DNA of 64,000 bases, from the NCBI GenBank assembly GCA_905250025.1, contig CAJNOJ010000093.1:248001-312000 (forward strand), given 5' to 3'. This document shows positions 47,619 to 60,718 of this stretch, piece after piece (within the stretch, counting starts at the first letter, position 1; every line of letters starts with the position of its first letter). The position numbers and the translations under genes were made by a program. Origin of the DNA: Adineta ricciae. Taxonomy: Eukaryota; Rotifera; Eurotatoria; Adinetida; Adinetidae. Under the pieces are notes generated by a model. That model was given only the letters and a program-made list of their open reading frames with translations, was not told the origin of the DNA and made no database searches.

Positions 47619-49284
47619 ATGACTACGAGCAAACCTTTAAAAGCAGATGATCAAACGAAAACACCTTCGTCATCTGAATTTGTGTCATACGGATATTCAG
47701 TATACGAAATGGAAAAAGTACTAGGCAAATGGAAGTGTGTTTTTTGCTCGAGTATTATCAAAGAGCCCGTTCAATTCGTAGAATGTGGTGATAGAAGTTG
47801 TCGAGGTTGTTATGAATCTCGTCTAGCAGCATCACCCAATGGTAAAATCATTTGTCCTGGACAAGATTGTAATGTTGAGTTTGATAAAACTCAAGTAAGT
47901 CTTTTGTATGATTTAAATAATAATCTCCCAATGTTTATTTTTACTTAAAAGACTATGAATGATCGCGCGTTTAAACGAGAACTTGATAAATTGGAAGTGA
48001 CGTGTGTACACAAAGGTGATCATCCCAGTTGCTTGTGGAGTGGACCGTTGTATACGTATCAGGTTCGTATAGAAAGAATTTTCGTCAGGAATGTTGTTCT
48101 GTATCTGTGTAGGAACATCTGGATGCAAATCATATTCATTTTACTTGTGATGAATGTCAAGAGTCGTTTTCTACTGTTCTCGCGTTAAAAGAACATCGTG
48201 AAAAATCATGTCCAAGTCTATTTCAAAGATGTCCTTTAGCTCCATACTGCAGCAATGAAATGGTAGGCACATAAAAACCTGTATGAATTCTTTTCCATTT
48301 TCATGAATATAGATCCGAAATGACGAATTCGATGCACATTTACTTTCTGAAAAACATCAAGAAGCGCTTGCTTTAGCCCTTATTGGAAAGTACAATGCTC
48401 CAGAAACACATGATCAAGAACAAGATATGGACACAACATCTGCTTATAACGAACAAGAGAAAGAAACATCGGAGAAACTATCTGAATTAGCTGATAAAGT
48501 CCAACAACTCAATGACGATACCATCAAATTAAGTCAAGATTTTGTTAAAGTAAATGAACTTTATCAAGTTGCCAGCCAAGAAGTGACTTTTTTGCAAGCG
48601 GCATGTACAGAAAGAAATATTATCATGTCCAATCTGCAGCCGAAGCAAGATGCCATTCAAAAAGACATCGAACAAATCAGACAACATCTTGAAGAAAATC
48701 AACAGACATCGATAGACGGAACATTGACGTGGCGAATCGAGCGTGTAGCTGAAAAAATGGCTGATGCACAGTCAGAAAGACAACCAAGTATCTACTCTCC
48801 CATGTTCTACTCTTCAGCTCATGGTTATAAAATGCGTGCTCGTCTATATTTACACGGTGATGGAAATGCACGACGCACTCATATGTCTGTATTCTTTCTT
48901 CTAGTGAAAGGAGAATACGATCCATTGTTAACTTGGCCATTTTCACACAAAGTAACATTCTGTTTATTTGATCAAACAGGTGCCGGACGACATATTATCG
49001 ATTCTTTTCGACCTGATGTCAAGTCGAGTTCATTTCAAAGACCAGTCAATGATACTAATATTGCAAGTGGAATTCCAAAATTCTTTCCATTACCAATGAT
49101 TCAACAAGATGACAATCCGTATGTTCGAGACGATACTATGTTTCTCAAAATCATGATTGACATTCATGAAACTCCTAAAGCTGTGTTACCATTCGTACTT
49201 AATCTCAATCCAGGCTTACCCAACCATGTTCAGCACTACTTAATCAATCAAGAAAAAATCAAACGACAACAACAACAATCATAG
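47619..49284 (+). CDS. TRAF-family protein (RING-like, TRAF zinc finger, coiled coil, MATH)
   Basis: A TNF-receptor-associated-factor-like adaptor, possibly an E3 ligase. Four exons, 47619-47894, 47952-48062, 48113-48262 and 48313-49284, give 502 residues. Residues about 39-88 are a RING-like Cys cluster (CVFCSSIIKEPVQF, CGDRSCRGC, ICPGQDC). TRAF-type zinc fingers follow at about 95-190 (CVHKGDHPSCLW, FTCDECQESF, CPLAPYC). A long coiled coil runs about 220-320. The MATH/TRAF-C domain follows at about 325-475 (FYSSAHGYKMRARLYLHGDG, FFLLVKGEYDPLLTWPF). All three introns are 50-57 bases. Which vertebrate TRAF it matches best cannot be told by eye. Confidence 0.9.
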
Positions 49285-51561
49285 TCGTAACAGGGTTCCA
49301 TGTTCATATAAAAGCAGCTAACACTATTTAGTGTCCAAAGAAATACTCGATGAATGTCAAAATTGTTCATATTTTCGATGTTGAAAATATCTTCTTAAGT
49401 TACCTTTTTTTTTACTGTCATGTTTTGTGACTCTGTTCATATTCTTTAAATTTCAACAACACAATATTTTTTAATTGGATAGCGTATTCAAGAGATTGAT
49501 TTTGACTTTCAACCTTCAATGACCAACAATGTATTTTTCTTGATAAAGCCATATCAAATTCAATGAAATATAAATCTGTTTGCGTATATGAGAGATATTT
49601 TGTTTTCAAAATTGATGAATAGATTACCAAATATGATTTCCATATCTTTTCTCACGTCGGATATGTCTTTCAAAAAGAACTTGTCTCTGTAGTATAATTG
49701 AAAACAACTGAAAGGCTTTATTGAAATACTATTGCCTAATACAAATGACCTCTTATAAAAATCATGCCTTGTGTCAGTAGGAGTTCCTCTTCTGAATGTC
49801 ACTCATAATCTTATCATGATTTTTATCATAGTGCTACGACGCACTTCTGTGTTACCGATAAAAAAAATGTTTAGAAAAACACGAGAGAACAATCTGTGCA
49901 AGTCGTGATATTATTTGTCTTGCAGTGATTTTTACAAATGAAGAGAGAACTTCTCAAGCAATAGATAGCATACCATTTAATTCAATTTCTTGCTCTTTGC
50001 AGATCGAATTTTGCACTTCTTGGAATAAAATTAATCAATAAGTTTTCTTTAGAATCTTATGAGAAAAATCTATTCTCTAGAAAAGACTTTCACGATTCCT
50101 TTCATCACAACTATTAATAATCCTTGATTTTATCGTTGTTCTTCAATTTCAACAATAGAAACTCGATTACTTCTTACCTCTTTCTAATCGTACTATCGAA
50201 CGAGTAAGTTCCCGTATGAAAACCTAAACATTTACAATCAATCTCGAACCTATCAGAACCTTTTCCTATAGTAACACATTCGATCTTTATCTACTCAAAT
50301 ATCCAACATATAGATCAATGATTAATAATTGAAATTGAGAACAACATGTTCGACATGACAACACCATTCAATTGTCTTCACAGAGAAAACTGTTAATACT
50401 TGATAAGATGCCACGATCTACCTGATATAAACAAACTGATAGATATTGTTAACATTCTTTTCACTTCATTCATAAAATAGCAGAATGACATATTATTTTA
50501 CATATCTTTTTTTTTCAAAGTAAAACTCGTTGTTGAATATTTAATAAATTCTTTTTCCTACGAACATTCCTCATGTGACACCATACATTCTTAAAACAGT
50601 AAATATTCTATTAATATAGACTGTTCTGTCATGGATGGATGAGATCAATAATTCAAATGAAGTATATATCATGAGAACATGATAACACATGGTAAATGTT
50701 CAGTTCGTTTAACGAAAATGTAATGAAAAGAGTCATTTTTGACAGATTTTCTTCTTATCTCTTAGATTTGAAAATGTTAAGAAACGCGATACTTTTATTT
50801 ATTCGATTATATCATAAACTAGGTATATCAACATAGGAAATTTCGTCGAAGGTCAAATACTAATGCACTGATCGTACAAATGGCGAAATAATGGATTTAC
50901 ACATGAAAAAAAAACTGCATTCAGCACTTGATTTCATATGAATTAATATTGAAATGTAATTCTTCTCAATACAAATGTCTATGCGTTCTTTTCTGCAGAA
51001 AATTGTATCCAATTGAGGATTAATCCAACTTCAAGAAAACTTTGTTCCTAATTTTCTGACCTCTGGACTCTTAGGTCGTTTATTCAAACATAACCATCCT
51101 GATTTAATCATTGACAACGTGCAGACAGACAATGAGTTCTTTTCTCAACATTAATCGACTTAACGACACATTCGGAAAACATATGATTATTAACTATATC
51201 TGCATTGACAACATTTATACAAGAAAAAAAAATCTCGGTTAGATTAGAAAACATGTCCTATATACCCATATGGATATATATAGAACACGATGATAACATG
51301 AAATGCGCGTTGTGTATATCTTGAGATATATATTTGTTAAGCTAAAGGGTTTTGTAAGAAATTATACATTTGTTCCCAGTGGGAATGTTCGATCTTCGTT
51401 TGCCTGTTCTTAACTAGTTGATTCTTGCATGTTATTTCGTCCTTCCTTTTGACTTATTCTGTTAATTATTGCCATCAATTTTGTACGGATGTCGTTCCGA
51501 AAAATAAATCACCTTGAAGAGCCGTCACTCGCACTAAATGCATCTCGAGAATAACAATAAC
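49285..51561. other. Intergenic, nothing recognised
   Basis: More than 2 kb of AT-rich sequence with no supported exon on either strand. The upstream exons of the TENT5 gene may lie near its right end or in the adjacent gap, but none could be identified. Confidence 0.5.
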
Positions 51562-51628
51562 NNNNNNNNNNNNNNNNNNNNNNNNNNNNNNNNNNNNNNN
51601 NNNNNNNNNNNNNNNNNNNNNNNNNNNN
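51562..51628. other. Assembly gap (N run) cutting the TENT5 gene
   Basis: Sixty-seven unknown bases directly before the first readable TENT5 coding segment. The missing 5' coding part of that gene lies in or before the gap. Confidence 0.99.
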
Positions 51629-53070
51629 TTAGGTGCCGCTTCCTATGTCTTAACACACGATAAATCTTTCTCCTATTCTGATATTGACTTCATATTTCGT
51701 TGTGATTTATCATCTGAATCAACATGGACACAAATCAAAACAACTGTCTGTGAATGTTTAGCGCGACACATATCCTCGACAAATTCAACGACTCAATTAT
51801 CATTTTCTCCAATTATTATTCAAGCAGCATATGTAGAAAAAGTTGTACGTGTCAGTAATCCATCGACTAATGATTCCTGGGCTCTGATGTCGTTGTGTAA
51901 TGTCAATGGGCAAAATATCGAGTTGAAATTTGTCGATCGATTGAAAAGACAATTTCAATTCAGTGTAGATTCGTTTCAAATCCTTCTCGATCCACTGCTT
52001 GATCATTATGAACAAATATCGAAATATCAACAAACATCGAATAAAAAGCAGCTACATTACAATCAATATAATTATCATTCCAAACAATCCTATGGTAAGT
52101 ATCAGCTGGTCTTGAGAAGAAAAAAAATCGAACGACAGCTGTAGTTTACTGATGTGATTCTTTTTCCGTCCTGAATCGTGTGCTTTTTTATCAATCAAAG
52201 TATAGACGAGAGACTTGCTTGTTTTTTGTATTCAGATCGCGTGCGGCAAAAAAAGAGTTGAGTGGGCGAATGGAAGAGCCTTAATCAGTGTAGAACTAGA
52301 GATAAAAATGGGATATATACATGTAACTAATAAAAACCCACGCGATGAATAAGATCAATTGCATATTAAAACGCACTTCAAATAAATGAAATGATGTTTT
52401 CTCTTTAGATCATCGTTCATCGAAGAATAATCGTTATTCATCAATACATCGTTTGCCATCCATATCAGTCGAATGTGTTTACGGAAGTTTCGAAAGTGCT
52501 CTAACTCATTTGAATCGACGATTGATTGCCACAACATCACCGGAACGTATCTGTGGTGGAGGATTATTGAAATATTGTCTTCTGTTAACACGAGGTTATC
52601 GTCCATATGACAATGGCATTGCGTCATGGCAATTGGAAAAATTAATGTGTTCAAGATTCTTCATTGATTATGCTGATATAAGTGAACAAGAATATAAATT
52701 ATTAGCTTTTCTCTCTTCACATTTCTCCAATGATGATTCAGCGAAATATCGTTACTTGTTACAACTACGTTTAATTATCGAACGTAGTACAGTTTGCTTA
52801 ATGGCACATGAACGGAATCTAACGTTGACATTGATAACCCAACTTGCAACGGATTATTATTACCGTTTATATGATGAATACAACAACAATTATAATCTCA
52901 ATGGTGAAACAACAACTGCTGAAGTCACTGTGCCAAATTCCATAACCATCGATGTGATTTATCACAACGAATGGGATGAATGGAAAACTTTACATACTCC
53001 AGCGAAAAAGTCCATTCAATCACAACAAGAACAAGAAAAACAACAACAACAACAAGAACAAGATAACTAG
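51629..53070 (+). CDS. TENT5: TENT5/FAM46 non-canonical poly(A) polymerase, 5' truncated
   Basis: A terminal nucleotidyltransferase that extends mRNA poly(A) tails. Two exons remain, from the gap to 52094 and 52409-53070. The left exon opens with GAASYVLTHDK (family GSAASHVL) and has the catalytic Asp pair in YSDIDFIF, then AYVEKVVRVSN, ELKFVDRLKRQFQFSVDSFQ. The right exon has ERICGGGLLKYCLLLTRGYRP, MCSRFFIDYADI and STVCLMAHER, all FAM46 hallmarks. The tail is Gln-rich. The bases before GAASY read TTAG, so an intron acceptor may sit at 51632. The N-terminal nucleotide-binding part is missing because of the gap, not necessarily because the gene is broken. The 314-base intron is longer than its neighbours' introns. 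Confidence 0.93.
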
Positions 53071-53950
53071 TCAAGATGTTCGAGTAATTATCTAAAGAAT
53101 ATCCGGTCATATGATCATTCCTGATCCAGATAGTTTTAGCCAGTATTTGATTTATTTTCTTCATCGTCTATCAACTGTTGTGATTGTACAGACATGCTGA
53201 AAAATCATTGATCGATTCGAATTGAAACACACACGACTTCTGTATTATTTATTTGTATGTATGTGTACATGTCATCATCATCTTCTTCTTGATATTATTA
53301 TTTACAAAGAAAAAAAAAGAGAATTCTTCTTTTGTTTGTTTTCTTATTCCTATTATTTTATTCCTATTATTATGTTTTTCTGTTTTATTGTTCGACAATA
53401 CGCTAGAAAAACACAGGTCGCGAATCATTTGAAAAAATGAGAGAAGAAAAAAAATGTTTTATCAATACTAACACAGCCTATTTTTATGTCGTTACCGTTT
53501 GTTTTTTGTTGTTTCTCTCTGGTGCGTTTGAAAACACTTTTCGTCTCTATTTTGGACATATAAAGAAAAAAAAAGACAGATAAATTATGTAAATAAATAA
53601 AAAAAAAAGAAATTAGTTCGACATATCGTTCTCTTCTCTGCCAATGAACAATACACTTTCGAATAACAAATCAATAATATTTGCTAAGAAAGCGATGTTT
53701 ATTTATTGATCAATAGCAATTATTTTACCTGAAAATGCTCATTTACGTATATTAGTTTTATTTTGATCGATTTGTACTATTACATAATTACATCTATTTT
53801 TCATTCAATATCGATTTGGTTCGTCTTGCATGTAACGTCATCTGAAATGCTTTTTTAGCTTTCCTAATACAAATATTTTCATTGTTTATACTGAGAAATT
53901 CATCGAAAAAGAAAACGAAGTTCTTCATTTACATTTGAATTCGATTAGAG
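53071..53950. other. 3' UTR and intergenic
   Basis: T- and A-rich 3' region of TENT5 with an AATAAATAAA string near 53593. No gene is supported. Confidence 0.5.
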
Positions 53951-54328
53951 ATGAAAAGCATGTTTCAGAATCAATCGGGTTATGTCAGTGATGGAATTCA
54001 CGTTTCTTATCGCGGAGAACGGATCGATTCGATGATCGCCATGGCATTTGAAGATATCGGCTTCGGCTATGCTCGTGATCCTTTCCGGGTCTACTATGCC
54101 GGTCATGTGATCGATGGTGCACATTCGCATTCGTTCGAAACTCTCAAAGATGGATATGCCAAAGATGCTTATCATGTTTATTACGAAGGTGTCAAAATGC
54201 CTGGATTAATGTCATCAACGTTTACGACGTTAGGCAATGGGTATGCGAAAGATGCATTGAATGTTTATTATCATGGTCGGAAAAGTGAAGGTACTGATTG
54301 TCATCTATTTCAATCAAATTCGACATGA
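53951..54328 (+). CDS. DKNYY-repeat protein
   Basis: A 125-residue intronless protein made of about four repeats of roughly 29 residues, each of the form GYAKDAYHVYYEGVKM followed by a spacer with TF or SF. This matches the DKNYY domain pattern (Y-x-K-D-x-x-x-V-Y-Y-x-G), found mostly in bacterial proteins and of unknown biochemical role. There is no signal peptide or membrane segment. The last repeat ends early, so the gene may be truncated or may continue through a splice donor (GAAG/GTACTG near 54292). It could be a horizontally acquired gene, as is frequent in bdelloids, but phylogeny is needed. Confidence 0.65.
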   Translation: MKSMFQNQSGYVSDGIHVSYRGERIDSMIAMAFEDIGFGYARDPFRVYYAGHVIDGAHSHSFETLKDGYAKDAYHVYYEGVKMPGLMSSTFTTLGNGYAKDALNVYYHGRKSEGTDCHLFQSNST

Positions 54329-54829
54329 TTCATTTGTGTACATTTCGTACAGTAATCGAACGAAAAAAGACGTAATTGAAAATAAATCATTAGCATTTAT
54401 AACTGATAATCTACGTTTGTTGACAGGCATAAACATGATTATTTTCATGTCTGTCGTATTTCTCGGTGAGGTGAAATATTTTTCCGAATCACATTTTTGA
54501 AATACCTGCGTAGCATATCTAGTTATATGTAAATAATTGATCATTAGTGCGGAATATGTGATTGGGTGAATAGATGACAGATGTACATACACTCAACTGA
54601 TAAGATACCACGGATGATGAATCTAAGCAAGAATAAAAATAATTATGACAAACTGTAAAGAAGAAAAACTGAAAGGTAAACAGCATTCACCTGTAAAATT
54701 GCTCTTCCTTCCCTTTGATGTCCTTCATAAATCGAAAATAAATCACGCCAATAGTATCATCAAAACTGTTCTGACTTTCTTTAATATATATTCATTACTA
54801 GCATTTACACATTTCTACTTGCTTTCAAT
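54329..54829. other. Intergenic, nothing recognised
   Basis: AT-rich sequence between the DKNYY gene and the phosphatase gene. Short open frames on both strands have no motif support. Confidence 0.5.
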
Positions 54830-55609
54830 ATGACGTTGACTCGAGACAATTCCTTTGTATCGAATGCATCAAATGTAAGTTTAATGCCAGTTATGGTCGA
54901 TTATTCCGTTTCGCAAATAACTCCATATATATTTGTTACTGCGGAAGAAACAGCTCGGCAATTTACTACGGTATTTTCTAATGGCATCGGTTGTGTTATC
55001 AATGTAGCAGATGAACTTCCTCAGATTATATTTCCTCCTCAAAGTGGCATCGAATCGTTGAAATTTCCTATTCTGGACTTGCCAACATTTCCAGCTAATC
55101 AATACTTTGATGTTGTTGCCGATCGTATTGCTGCAAATACAGCAGCAAATCGACGAACACTTCTCTACTGTCATCATGGACGTTCACGATCGATCACATT
55201 TATCTTAGCGTATTTAATTAAACATTATCGTTTATCATTATCGGATGCATATACTTTGGTGAAGCAGAGACGACAGATAGCTTTGCCTAATGTTGGCTTC
55301 TGGTCACAATTGAGAAACTATGAACTATATCAGCAACAACAACGAATGACTCCTTTGCCAGTGATGAGATCTGCTGTGGAACCAATGACATATGGTCAAC
55401 ATATGCTCATTAAACTTTCGGATGGTGTTCAACGTGTTTTAGGTCAAGATCCATATTCATCAGCGTTTGCGTCGTCACAGGCACTCACAGCACCAGCGAT
55501 TGTATATAGAAAACCTCATTATCACCATATACGACGAAATCCAGTGCCTCACGTATCTTTGTATCATCACCGTTCACCCCATGGTGCATATCATAGACAA
55601 AGAGCGTAA
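54830..55609 (+). CDS. Dual-specificity protein phosphatase
   Basis: A 259-residue single-exon protein. Residues about 25-165 form a small DUSP catalytic domain: start SQITPYIFV, INVADELPQ, the general-acid Asp in ILDLPTFP, and the P-loop YCHHGRSRS with Cys114 and Arg120. The usual His before the Cys (HCxxGxSRS) is Tyr, a variant found in some cysteine phosphatases and likely tolerated. The recognition helix FILAYLIKHYRLSLSDAY and the ALPNVGF(W)SQL segment resemble the DUSP14/18 group. The C-terminal 90 residues are His/Tyr/Pro-rich and look disordered. Lack of introns stands out beside RABL6 and KCMF1. Substrates cannot be predicted. Confidence 0.88.
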   Translation: MTLTRDNSFVSNASNVSLMPVMVDYSVSQITPYIFVTAEETARQFTTVFSNGIGCVINVADELPQIIFPPQSGIESLKFPILDLPTFPANQYFDVVADRIAANTAANRRTLLYCHHGRSRSITFILAYLIKHYRLSLSDAYTLVKQRRQIALPNVGFWSQLRNYELYQQQQRMTPLPVMRSAVEPMTYGQHMLIKLSDGVQRVLGQDPYSSAFASSQALTAPAIVYRKPHYHHIRRNPVPHVSLYHHRSPHGAYHRQRA

Positions 55610-55950
55610 AGACTTGATTTTTCTTGTTTTTGTTTTTTAATAAAAGTATAAATCGTTTTGAATTTCTTTTCTTTTCCTATAGATTTCTAAATAAAACTTC
55701 ATAAACAAACGAAAAAACATACGACAAGGTTACACGCATTGTCAACTATCTCCATCTATGTTCTTTTTTATTATATGGTTTTTTGCTACATATGCTATGA
55801 TTCATTGTCATCGTTGATCACCTCTCGGTCGCTCTAGTCTTTTTACTAGATGAGAAAAGAAAACATCAAATAAGTCAAACCAACCAAACTGATAATTGTT
55901 CTTCAAATAGAAAACTTCTTCCTAATCTTTATAACCTTTTCCTCCTCTAG
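55610..55950. other. Intergenic
   Basis: Contains AATAAAAG near 55639 and AAATAAAAC near 55690 as possible poly(A) signals of the phosphatase gene, then the RABL6 upstream region ending in a CCTCCTCTAG acceptor-like string just before the ATG, which hints at a 5' UTR intron. Confidence 0.5.
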
Positions 55951-58390
55951 ATGTCATTTGTTCAAGCATTGAAACGTTTGATTACAACGAACGATTCATC
56001 ATCAACTTCTGGAACAGCAACAGCAACTAACGAAACAAATCAAGCTATCCCAGAGAATCCTGCACATACTAATCATCTATCTACAAATGCTAACGGATCA
56101 CAATCGACGATATCTCCGTCGAAATCCAATGAAAATTTCAAACCACTCAGTCAAGGACTACAAAAGAGATATGCGCGTGGAGTTCAGTATAACAGTAAGC
56201 AACGATTGTACTCAAGGACATCTTTTTCCTAGTTAAGAATCGAATATTTTTTTGTTTTCTCTTTTCAGTGAAACTAGTCATACGCGGCGAGTGTAACACA
56301 GGCAAATCGGTATTATGGTCACGTTTACAAGGTACACCATTCATTGAAGATTATGTTCCCTCAGACGAGATTCGTGTTGCAACAATTAATTGGTCGTCAC
56401 GCGTTTGTGGCGATGCAATTATCAAAGTTGAAGTCTGGGATGTGGTTGATAAATCGCGAAAGAAACGACGTCCCATTAATCCTTCACTTAAACTATCTAA
56501 TTCAATCGATGCTGCTGTCGCGGAAGTATCGCTCGACGCGGAATTTCTTGACGTTTATAAAAGTACTGCAGGAGTTCTAATGGTCTACGATATAACCAAA
56601 CCATGGACATGGGATTACATTGAGAGAGAAATTGTGAAAGTTCCAGCACACATTCCAGTTCTGGTTATTGGAAATCAATTGGATATGGGTCATCATCGGA
56701 AAGTGTCCACTGATAAATGTTTAAGTTTTATTGAACATCTCGATAGGTAAAATCTGATTGATCATCGAATGAGATTGACATTGATTTGATTTTCAAGGGG
56801 GACGATGGGTTCTGTTGTTCGTTATTGTGAAAGTTCACTGCGAAATGGCTTTGGTCTTCAATATATTCATCAATTTTTAAATATTCCATTTTTACAATTA
56901 CAACGCGAATGTTTGCTCCAACAATTACAAATCAATGCACGTGATATGGACGCATCCATTGAAGAAATCGATGCATACTCACGTAGTTCAGAAAATGATT
57001 ACAATCTATTCATTGAGACACTCGCTAATAAACGTCGAACAAAACAAGAAGCGCTTGCCGGCGATGTTTTAGCTAAAGCGAAACCGTTAGAAGAAGCTAA
57101 ACGTATTCACGATGAAGCCGTTCAAGCGGCCCTATTAGCTGAACAATTACAACAGCAACAATTTACATCCAAACCATTGAATACAATTGTACAGGTTATT
57201 AAAAAGACGACGGAAACGCCCGCAGATCCGATTAAACCGACATTAACTACTAAGCAGAAACCACCTGTGGTTGCTGTACAACCAATCGTTCAACAAGGTA
57301 AATTAAACACGTTTGACTAAGAGAAAAGCTTATTTAAGATTTTAGTTGTACCAAAATCACCTATTCATGATAATTCAACCGATAATAGTATGGAAAAACA
57401 ACATCTGCCATCCGATGAGTACTCTGAACCACCTCCATCATCGAATCCATTGGTAGCATCCACTGTTGATGATTTTGTGCCTGATGATAACGATTACGAA
57501 ACATTTCTTGTTGATGATAATATCTCTCCGCAACAGCATTTATCAGCTGATCCATTTAATCGGTCAACGGCAACAAAACTATCGACAACGGATGAGTAAG
57601 CGTGTAGCTTCAGTATTTTACCTATTGAAAAAATGCTCTTTCAGTGAAAATGAACCGGCCGTCAATCCAATGGTAAAAGGTTTCCGCGAACAATTAGATT
57701 CCGATGATGAACAACATCAGCAACCTGTTATGTAAGTTGCTTCTCTTCAAAAGTATAAATAACTATGTATGAACTATTGCAGAACTAATGAATCTTATGA
57801 TTACGAACCATCATCACCAACAATTGAACCTGTAAGTATAATTTGTCTTTGAAAATATATGATCGAACTAAATTTTAGGTCTCTAATCCAACATCTCTCC
57901 AACCATCACCACCTCCGCCACCTATCTATCATCAAATATCAGCCGATGATCTCGATTTTCTCGATCAATTATCTTCATCAAAACCCAAAAACTTGACCAA
58001 TGATACACCAACACCAGGTACGACTCGATTTCCGTTACGTGTTGACTAAACCTCTTGACTGCCTTCCAGATTCCCAAAGTATTCACAGTGATGCAAGTGC
58101 TACAAAACCGAAGAAAAAGAAGACGACAACAAAATCGAAAAAAGTAAACCTTGTTGACAAAATAATCATCAAGTTTTCCTATTGATTATCTTTCCTAGGA
58201 GGAAACAAGCTCTACAACCGATACTACAAAAATAAAAAAGAAAAAGAAAGCTTCATCTACGAAAACAGCTATTACTCCGGCAATCGAATCGACTATTGAA
58301 CATAACGACGAAGACGATTTAGAATCATTTCTGGCTGACGGCTCAGGAACAGCAAATCGTAGGAATGACAATGACTATGAACATATTTGA
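55951..58390 (+). CDS. RABL6: RABL6 (Rab-like protein 6, PARF)
   Basis: A large atypical Rab-like GTPase linked to cell-cycle control. Nine exons (55951-56194, 56269-56746, 56798-57297, 57346-57595, 57645-57731, 57783-57831, 57879-58017, 58070-58143, 58199-58390) give 670 residues, close to the vertebrate 729. The GTPase core has the P-loop GECNTGKS, the degenerate switch II VEVWDVVDKS in place of DTAGQ, LDAEFLDVYKSTAGVLM and NQLDMG, as in vertebrate RABL6. It continues with FGLQYIHQFLNIPFLQLQRE, a charged coiled region, DDFVPDD, NPMVKGFREQLD, Lys-rich blocks and the conserved C-terminus (SFLADGSG ... DYEHI, compare DYEEL). All introns are about 47-75 bases. Confidence 0.95.
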
Positions 58391-58594
58391 AACCAATCTA
58401 TTTATTTTATCGTTATCATTCATTTCCGTTTATAAAAAAATCTTGATCTAGTCCATTTAACGTTACTTATCATTCTATTTTTTCGCAATAAATATCCTTT
58501 GTTGTCGTTTGTTTCGCTGTATTCTTTTTCTTTTCGTAATATTTATCTTCAATGTATTTCTAGATCATCAAACAGAGGAAATAAAAATAAACGA

Positions 58595-60718
58595 ATGACT
58601 TCGCACAGTGGTATGAAAGACTTGGAAAGAACTTTCATCTTTTACGATTGAATTTCTCGTTTCAGGTGTTTCATGTGATGCTTGCATGAGAACGAATTTT
58701 CCCGGTCGACGTTACAAATGTTTATTATGTGAAAACTATGATCTTTGTGGAGCGTGCTATGACGTGGAAGCGGAAAGTCAAAACCATAAAAATACTCATC
58801 CAATGCAATGCATACTAACAGAAGCAGCAGCTGGTTTGTAAAAACAATGATCGTTTGCCAGATAGGATTTGGTAATTTTTTTCTCGTAGAATTGTTCTAT
58901 TCTGGCGAATCCACATCCCGTCGTACAGCAGTATCATTGACATGTCCGCATTGTGGATTGTCTGGTTTTATTCCACGAACATTACTCACACATTGTGTGG
59001 AAAAACATTCATCAACATCGGTGCAAAACAAAAATAGCCAAGTTGTTGTATGTAAGACCTTCATTTTCTTTCGGATAAAAATAGAGGCATTTATTAGTGG
59101 TGTATTCAAAACAGAAGAATTCTCTAAATTAAGCTATTCCACAGAGGAGAATAGGATTTACATTTCTTTACTCATCAATAAGTGTTGTTTCATAGATATT
59201 CTATGGTTATTTTAATCTTAGATGTGTCCAATCTGTGTGACATCGCCATCGCACGGTAATCGAGCGCGATTTGTTCTTCTTGCGGATCATATTGCTACAG
59301 TCCATGATGGTGGTGGTGATGAAGATGTGACACCTTCATCGGCCGCGACTCAATCTCGGCGTTGTGAAAATGAAGAAGTAATTTGGCAAATTATGAATTG
59401 ACGTCAATAACGATTGACTTTCTTTCGAAGGAAGACTCGGATGAAGATAATGAAGAAGAAGAAGAAGAACCATCTTTATACGATCCTGACCATCGAGCAT
59501 TTATTGAAGAGGAACATCGACGTCAAGAAGCTGCTCGTCAAAGACTTGCCCATGCCTCATCGTTAGCAGCCGCTAGAAACGCTTATACGGCCGCCTTTAG
59601 TGGAAATAGTAACGCACAACGACGTCCACTTTCAAGACAAACCGCATTACGAGGTTCAAGAGCAGGTCTACGAGGTGAAAGAAAAACATGATTTCAAGCG
59701 ATACTAAATTTCTCATTAAATCCGTTACATTTTAGGCTATTTTAATCATTATCCGTATGGTGCTCTACCACGTACAACCACAGGATTTGCTTCCAGTGCA
59801 TCACTTCGTAATCCACATGACACATCGAACGGTACTAGCAATCAAAATACAGCATCAAGTGATCAATATGCTGCTCTCTTCGTCTCTCAAGATCCAATGC
59901 TTGGTAAACGATAGAACGGTTGATTGAAGAGTGAAATAAAATTATTGATTTCATTTCATGCAGAATTTGTCTCTCGACTTGTGAATAATCAACCATCGTC
60001 ATCTACTCCATCGATTACTTCATCCAATAGTCAATTTCTTTTTGGACCACCAATTCCTGTTCATGTTCCATCGTCAACAGTAGCGTCAGCTGATTTCGCA
60101 CGTATCCAACAACAAATCGAAAATAATGAATCAATGGTTCAAATCAAGTATACTTCACATCATTCATTCGTTCAAATCTCACCTGAATCAATATATCTTC
60201 TCTTTCTATCCTAGATCAACTTTACTAAACGCGAAACAAAAGCGATCTAGTCACGCTCAACAACAGTCATTATCCTCACAACCAGTGATTATTACACATC
60301 CATCGGGTTATGATTATCAGCTATGGCAACAGCATTTTCCCGCCATGCAACCAACGTATAGCAATCCGAATATCTTAAATGGAGCTATTCCCCATGATCC
60401 AACAGCAGCAATGAATAGTAATCTAATCAATTCTTTATCAAAAAACTCCCAACAGTCTTATCGAGAGTATGATCCTCGATCGCTGCTCGGCAAGTACGTC
60501 TTTCTAATTTTTCAAACCAAATCAAACACTCTTCCTATCATCTATTCTTCGTTTGTTTTTCTTTCAGAATCCTACGAAATGATCATGATGTAAATAAAGA
60601 CGACATGAATGAAATTCGCCCACAACAATATCAAGATCATGTATCATTCTTTCAATCGATTCTTCTCTCGACAATGTTAATGAATATCAATGATGAAACA
60701 AGTCTAAATCACTTGTAA
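58595..60718 (+). CDS. KCMF1: KCMF1-like E3 ubiquitin ligase
   Basis: A ZZ-type zinc-finger ubiquitin ligase of the N-degron/proteostasis pathway. Nine exons give 507 residues: 58595-58610, 58666-58833, 58890-59047, 59222-59377, 59431-59674, 59736-59903, 59964-60147, 60215-60493 and 60568-60718. It starts MTSHSGVSCDAC, like vertebrate MSRHEGVSCDAC. The ZZ finger (GRRYKCLLCENYDLC, HPMQCIL) is followed by two Di19-type C2H2-like fingers (LTCPHCGLSGFIPRTLLTH and MCPICVTSP ... DHIATVH). The rest is Ser/Gln-rich. The end keeps the family's SFFQSILLSTML block (compare SLFVQELLLSTLV). The first exon is only 16 bases, and its 55-base intron is needed to reach the ZZ domain. Confidence 0.93.
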
